A DNA stretch of 64,000 nt from Casuarina equisetifolia. Lineage: Eukaryota > Streptophyta > Magnoliopsida > Fagales > Casuarinaceae. Numbering within the stretch: position 1 is the stretch's first letter; every line of letters begins with the position of its first letter. Position numbers and translations under genes: made by a program. Location of the stretch: NCBI GenBank assembly GCA_028551475.1, contig CM052362.1, positions 12,922,316 through 12,986,315 of the forward strand, given 5' to 3'. The notes beneath the pieces were generated by a model. The model did no database searches. It saw only the letters and a program-made list of their open reading frames with translations, and was not told the DNA's origin. Positions 59,030 to 64,000 of the stretch are shown here, piece after piece.

Positions 59030-60916
59030 CTCTCAAATCAAATCTATTGATTTCACTAAGCCATTTGTATTAGAATGTGATGCTTCAAGCAAAAGGATTT
59101 TTGCATTATTGCCTTAAGGAAAGAATCTTATAGCCTACTTCAGTAATGCATAACATGGCAGCCATTTTAAATTGTCTACTTAACAAAAAGAGATGCTCAC
59201 AATAGTCATGGCAATGCAAAAGTGAAGGCATTATTTGTTGGGAAATTAATTCATTATTAGGACAAGTTAGTGAAGTTTAAAGTTCATTTAGGACTAAATA
59301 TTTGAGACTCCTACTCAACAAAAGTGGTTATCAAAATTATTAGGTATGACTTTATGGTGACATATAAAGCTAAAAGAGATAATGTAGTAACAAATGGTCT
59401 TTCTAGGAAAGATTGGGACATAGAGGATGGTGGTGGCAAAAAGGAGAAAAGGGAATGCAAAGCTATTTCTATCCTTGTACCTTTTTGCCTTAATGCTATA
59501 AGGAAAAGATTGGTAGTAGTGCTAATACTAAGGCGTTGATAGAAAGAGTAAAGCAAGAAGAAGTAATGGAGCCTTAGAAATATAATAAAGGAGTAATTTT
59601 ATTTAAAGGTCACATACACTTGCTTGTAGGTTCTCCCCTAATTCCTAGGATTGTTAAAGAAATTCATAACAATACACATAAGGGTATGGAGAAAATGTTA
59701 CAACAGTTTAAATAAGTTCTTTCTTTTTTATGGAAAGGTATAAGAAATAGTATGGATTAGATGGTGTAGGAATGTCACACATGCCAACAACATAAAAACA
59801 AACATATGCTACGAAGGGGTAAACTTTAGCCCCTACCTATACCAAAGCAAATTTGGGAAGACATAGCTATAGATGTTATTGAAAGACTCTTAGAGTTAGG
59901 GGGCAAGTTCGTTATCCTAGGTATGGTAGGTAGCCTATCTAAGTCTAGGCACTTCATTCCATTGTCTCATCCATATATGGCCTCGAAGGTGGCCTAAGCT
60001 ATCTTTGACAATATTTTTAAGCTAAATGGGATTCTAAAGTCCATTGTCTATGACATAGATCCTTACTTCACTATCAATTTTTAAAATAAATTATTTTGTT
60101 TGTAGGGCACCAATTTCAACTTCACATTAGTGTACCACCCCTAATCAGATGGCCAATAAGGGTACTTAACCAAACTTTAAAGATATGGGAGACAACCTTA
60201 AATCTTGGGTGAAGTGGTTGATGTGAGCTTAATTTTGCTGTAATACCAATTGGCACAAGGTGACAATGTACACTCATTGTGGAATAGTTTATGGATTCCA
60301 ACACTATTATCATATGTACCGAGCATAGCTTAGATGGCTAAGGTGAAGCATGTACTAATAGAGCATGATGAGTTGATAATCAAGATGAAAAGGAACTTAT
60401 AGTATGCTTAGGAGCATATGAAAGGGGTGGATGATAGAAAAAGGAAAGAGGTACAATTTCAAAAAGGAGATTATATGCATGTGAAGCCTTCTCGATACTA
60501 CCAAATTTCACTATCAAACTACTGCTTTCGCAAGCTCATTAACCACTTTCATGGAACTTACAGAGTATTACAAAAGATTGGAAAGGTTGCTTACAAGCTT
60601 GCCTTTTTACAAGAGCTAAAGTAAATCCTATCTTTCTTATCTCAAAGTTAAAGAAATGTGTTAGGATTGTGGAGCAAGATCTAGAGGAGTCTCATGACAC
60701 TAATGAAGAATTAGAAGATGAGAAAGTTCCTTAAATGGTGTTAGAGCAATGTACTTGGCAAGGAATAAAGGAAGTCTTGATCTAATGGAAAAGGAAGCTA
60801 CCATTAGAGGTGACTTGGGAGGCAAAGGACCAATTCAAGGAGTAATACTTGAATTTTCTTCCCATTGTTTGTGAATTCCAACCTTAAGGAGAATGCTATT
60901 TTGAAAAGGAGGGTAT
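59030..60916 (+). mobile_element. Gypsy relic: RNase H, integrase and tail of pol
   Basis: Plus-strand text with many stops follows the Gypsy pol order. RNase H starts near 59058 with KPFVLECDASSKRI; its end near 59330-59400 reads YDFMVTYKAKRDNVVTNGLS (for Y-x-F-x-V-x-Y-K-x-G-x-x-N-V-V-A-D-A-L-S-R). The integrase zinc region near 59640-59790 has IVKEIHNNTHKGMEKM and CHTCQQHKNKH. The core near 59850-60060 has KQIWEDIAIDVIE and LSKSRHFIPL. The tail near 60410-60880 has QFQKGDYMHVK-like and PLEVTWEAKDQFKE text. A purine tract (AAAAGGAGGG) then precedes a TGTTAT. The N-terminal half (gag, protease, RT) is absent. Confidence 0.82.
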
Positions 60917-63796
60917 GTTATTTTTTTGGATTTAGATAAGTAGAAGGCTTGACCTTAAATTTATATGGTGAAGCCTAGCCTAATAGTTAAGTAGGCGACT
61001 CAACTCAGTTTGAGAGTGTGGTTAGGGGTTAGTAATAAATTAATGTTCCTCTTGCCTAGAGGAATGCCATCCTATATTTTGTTCTAAACTTGGTTCTAGT
61101 TAGGAATTCCTATTTAAGTCTTATTTCTCCTTCATTGAGCTAGAATTCTCCACCATTTCTTAACAAAGACATTCCTATCTAAATCATTTCAAGGCTTTTG
61201 TACTTGAAAGCCTAATTGCCAAGTCTTTTGCCATTGACCATGGTCATGTTCAAGTTGCTAACTTTATAATTTATGAACTATAAAAACTATCAACTTTTTC
61301 ATCATTTGTAATGTCATGGATTTCAAATTCAAATTGATCCTATGGCATCTATGATTTAGATAGCCTTAAACAAGAAGAATAGTGAGCTAGAGTTTTTGTC
61401 TTTGAAACATAAGCTAATAGGTATACTTTTTGTTTATGTTTCAAAAAAAAAAAGTTATTTCTCTCTAAAACCAACACAAAACTTCACTCTTTGCTCTCAC
61501 TTTCAAAGAAGGAACTTTATGATTTGATTATTCCTACTTCTCATTGAACTATTGCTTATAAACTTGTCATTATTCAATTGATTATTTAAGATTACTATTC
61601 ACACTAAATGACATTGTTTGACTAATTTTTGAGCTGAATCTTAGAGATTAATCCATGCATTATTTGGTGCATTCAAATTTATCTTTTGTGCTTAATTAAT
61701 ATAATATGTTATAGACTATTTCATGAGCTTTTCTTAAAAGCCCTAAAACCAAAATTTAGGGGTTTTGATTTTCATATTTAGCACCCATATTGTGTTTGTA
61801 GCTAATTTAGCGCTGATTTTGTTAGGATTGATGTGTAATTCATAGCTCTAAAGTTAAGTGACAGAAATATTGAAGTTATACCATCTTTAGATGCTATGGT
61901 TTAAGGCATATTGAATATCTATGTTAAGGAGTTTTATCTCTAACATTGTGATTAACCCACAACATACTTTAGGGGTTAAAAGAATCACGTCTTACAATAA
62001 TTGTTTGTTGTACTTATTGATCAAATCATTTGGCACAATTATTAGATTCATGTTATGTTCTATTAACTTATCATATACCTATTAAGAACATATATGTGTT
62101 GATTGCATGTGCAGCAAAATTAAAGTATTATATATTATGGTTATCATGTGAGAAAAAGCTATACTTAAGGAGTACTTTTGTCTCTTTTGTATTAGCTCTA
62201 GCAAGATTGTATTTATTGCAAATATTGTATATCTATCTTATTAAAAAAGGGATATGAGTTCAATTGTATGCTGTTTGAATCCTTTATTAGTTAAATTGAT
62301 TCTTCTCATGTAAAGAAATGTATATATATATATATATATATATATATTTAAAGGCATGGCACCTAGGTTTAAGGTTATGTTGACTTACTTGTAATAAAGC
62401 ACGTGGCTTTTATGACATATCATTCCTAATGTTGGAAGGAATAGATGTCCAGTCATTAGGCTTGTGTGTTGCTTCAAATGTGGAATCTTGTTAGCTTTAA
62501 TTCAAATGAGCCATAGGAGAATTTTAGGAGTAGTATCATTTAAGGTTTACTTAATCAATTTTTGAATTATTGGTTTTTGAACACATCGTGAAGTTCTCTA
62601 CTTACTATTGAAGATTCAATTGATTATATTTTAGTTGATTCAATGTCATGATCCTCAACTATTATATGAAAAGGCCTTGTTTATAACTTATCAAAGATAA
62701 ATTCATTTGAATACCATTAACAACTTGGATCCCTAGTGCTAGAGTTTAAGCCCATGCCAACCATAGTATAGGTTCCAATCCTATGATTATGACATACCAC
62801 CACACTTCCACAACCAATGCCCATGGTGGCCTATCTTCCTAGTGATGGACAAATATTTCCACTAGTTACCCCTTCCATGGATCAAACATAAGACATGGCA
62901 TTGGCTTTCATACCACCATTATGAGCTTAGATTTTATCACAAAATTTCACTATAGAGTTCTTGAACTTTTGACAACATAATAGCTGAAATGCAATCTTTG
63001 TCCACAATACAATACTAAAAGTGCAATGCAACATAAAATAACTAAAAAACTAAAGACAAGATTCTAGGTCTAATTCAATGCAACAACTCTTTAAAGGATA
63101 ACCTAAACCATAAATAGTTTTTGTAAAGGATAATGATTTTTTTTTATGCAAAATCTCATGTCCTCCAAGTCCTTATTCTATAGTTCCACCAAAACACATA
63201 ACTGCATGCCATAAGTCAACCTCCAAATCAATATATTTGATTGAGATAGAGAAAATTTATTGATCTTCTTTTGTAAACTAAACTATTATATCCTTATAAG
63301 AAAAGTATATAAACATCATTAGGAGACCCTTTAACAATAAGCCAAAGGAAGTGGACATAGTTTCAATAACATTGAGCAAAACCACTTTAAAAGTGCACCT
63401 ATATTCTTACCTGATTCCCTTTATGCAATTCTTGGATATATTTGTTGTTTAGTAATTTGAATAACCTTGAGATCACAAACACCACATATCAAACTAATGT
63501 AAGAACAAAGGTAGAACTTGTTGAAAGTTATGCACTCTTACAAAGCAACCTTATCAAACTTAGGTCACAAACATATGGTAAATAAATAACTCATTAAAGA
63601 AAAACATTAGTATTATTTCATGGAAAAAATTACTAATCCAAAACTATGTGTTGTAAGGGAAATTGAGACACATGAGATCTTGTAAGGATAATTTAGGTGG
63701 TTAATTGAAGTTAAGCCAATTACTATGACAAACTACTATCCAAGTACTAAAGTTATTGTTCATGTGAATAATATTTTGGCATTTGACATAACTAAG
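60917..63796. other. Gypsy 3' LTR start and unassigned AT-rich sequence
   Basis: A 3' LTR of the preceding Gypsy relic begins TGTTATTTTTTTGGATTT at 60917, directly after the polypurine tract. Its right end cannot be set because no second copy lies in the window. A tRNA-like GCCTAGCCTAATAGTTAAGT at 60967-60986 may belong to the LTR or a SINE. An (AT)n run lies at 62321-62347. No gene was recognised in the rest. Confidence 0.5.
62321..62347. repeat. (AT)n microsatellite
   Basis: An uninterrupted TA run of about 13 units. Such runs are common in plant intergenic DNA and variable in length. Confidence 0.9.
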
Positions 63797-64000
63797 TGAT
63801 GCGGTAGTGACTATGCCAGCCCAATATAATAGCCCAGTCCATATGTTGTGTGTCATCAAATACATGCTTAAGCCATAATGTAATCCAATAGGTCCAAGAA
63901 AGCCAAGGTTGAAGAAGCAGCCCAAGAATATTTTATAGCATCTCTATAGTCTTTAACATGGGGGGTTTCCTAAATAATTGTTGAGTCCTTAATTTCTTAG
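63797..64000 (+). mobile_element. Solo-type LTR, TGATGT family, copy D (cut by window edge)
   Basis: It begins TGATGCGGTAGTGAC and includes GTAATCCAATAGGTCCAAGA and GAATATTTTATAGCATCTC, colinear with the reverse complement of copies A and B. Only its first 204 bp are inside the window, so whether it is solo or the 5' LTR of a full element is unknown. Confidence 0.78.

Noticed and set aside
60967..60986. A tRNA gene suggested by GCCTAGCCTAATAGTTAAG
   Set aside because: No acceptor stem, anticodon arm or T-arm could be fitted around it; at most it is an A-box-like relic.

Overview
The window is eukaryotic plant nuclear DNA, most likely from a eudicot. It is AT-rich, its genes are split by GT-AG introns, and the space between genes is packed with decayed LTR retrotransposons (Copia, some Gypsy) and LINE fragments. 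Two protein-coding genes can be assembled exon by exon. No rRNA, intact tRNA, CRISPR or prokaryotic-style cluster is visible. The species cannot be named from the sequence alone.

Left end (1-5600): an annexin gene of the plant ANN5-like type on the minus strand. Five exons (249 codons) lie inside the window. The last exon, carrying most of annexin repeat 4, must lie beyond the left edge. Two introns contain local duplications.

Middle (about 5.6-51.6 kb): 46 kb without an intact host gene. In order it holds a LINE ORF1 relic (about 10.2-10.6 kb), a Copia 5' LTR with its primer-binding site (11.66-13.5 kb), a complete but dead 6.5 kb Copia element (14657-21189), Copia RNase H debris with a tRNA-like B box (about 23 kb), and solo LTRs of one TGATGT...ACATCA family (26.6, 30.1, 57.4 and 63.8 kb). 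The largest object is a composite 16.3 kb Copia relic (32083-48371, plus strand). It has been invaded by LINE 3' pieces, a foreign LTR and a younger 7 kb minus-strand Copia (38221-45219) with two similar LTRs and recognisable gag, protease, integrase, RT and RNase H.

Right part: a seven-exon gene on the plus strand (51644-54084) encodes a compact 435-residue type I inositol polyphosphate 5-phosphatase with the usual catalytic motifs. Beyond it lie a small Copia relic (55936-58779) interrupted by a solo LTR, then a plus-strand Gypsy RNase H-integrase relic (59.03-60.9 kb) with its 3' LTR, and another solo-type LTR cut by the right edge.

The two host genes face away from each other and show no functional link. 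Annexins bind Ca2+ and acidic phospholipids, and 5-phosphatases remove the 5-phosphate of inositol phosphates or phosphoinositides. Both therefore touch membrane and calcium signalling, but 46 kb of transposon sediment separates them. I found no convincing undescribed biological system. The most informative structures are the datable nested insertions, the solo-LTR family with target-site duplications, and several clean local tandem duplications.
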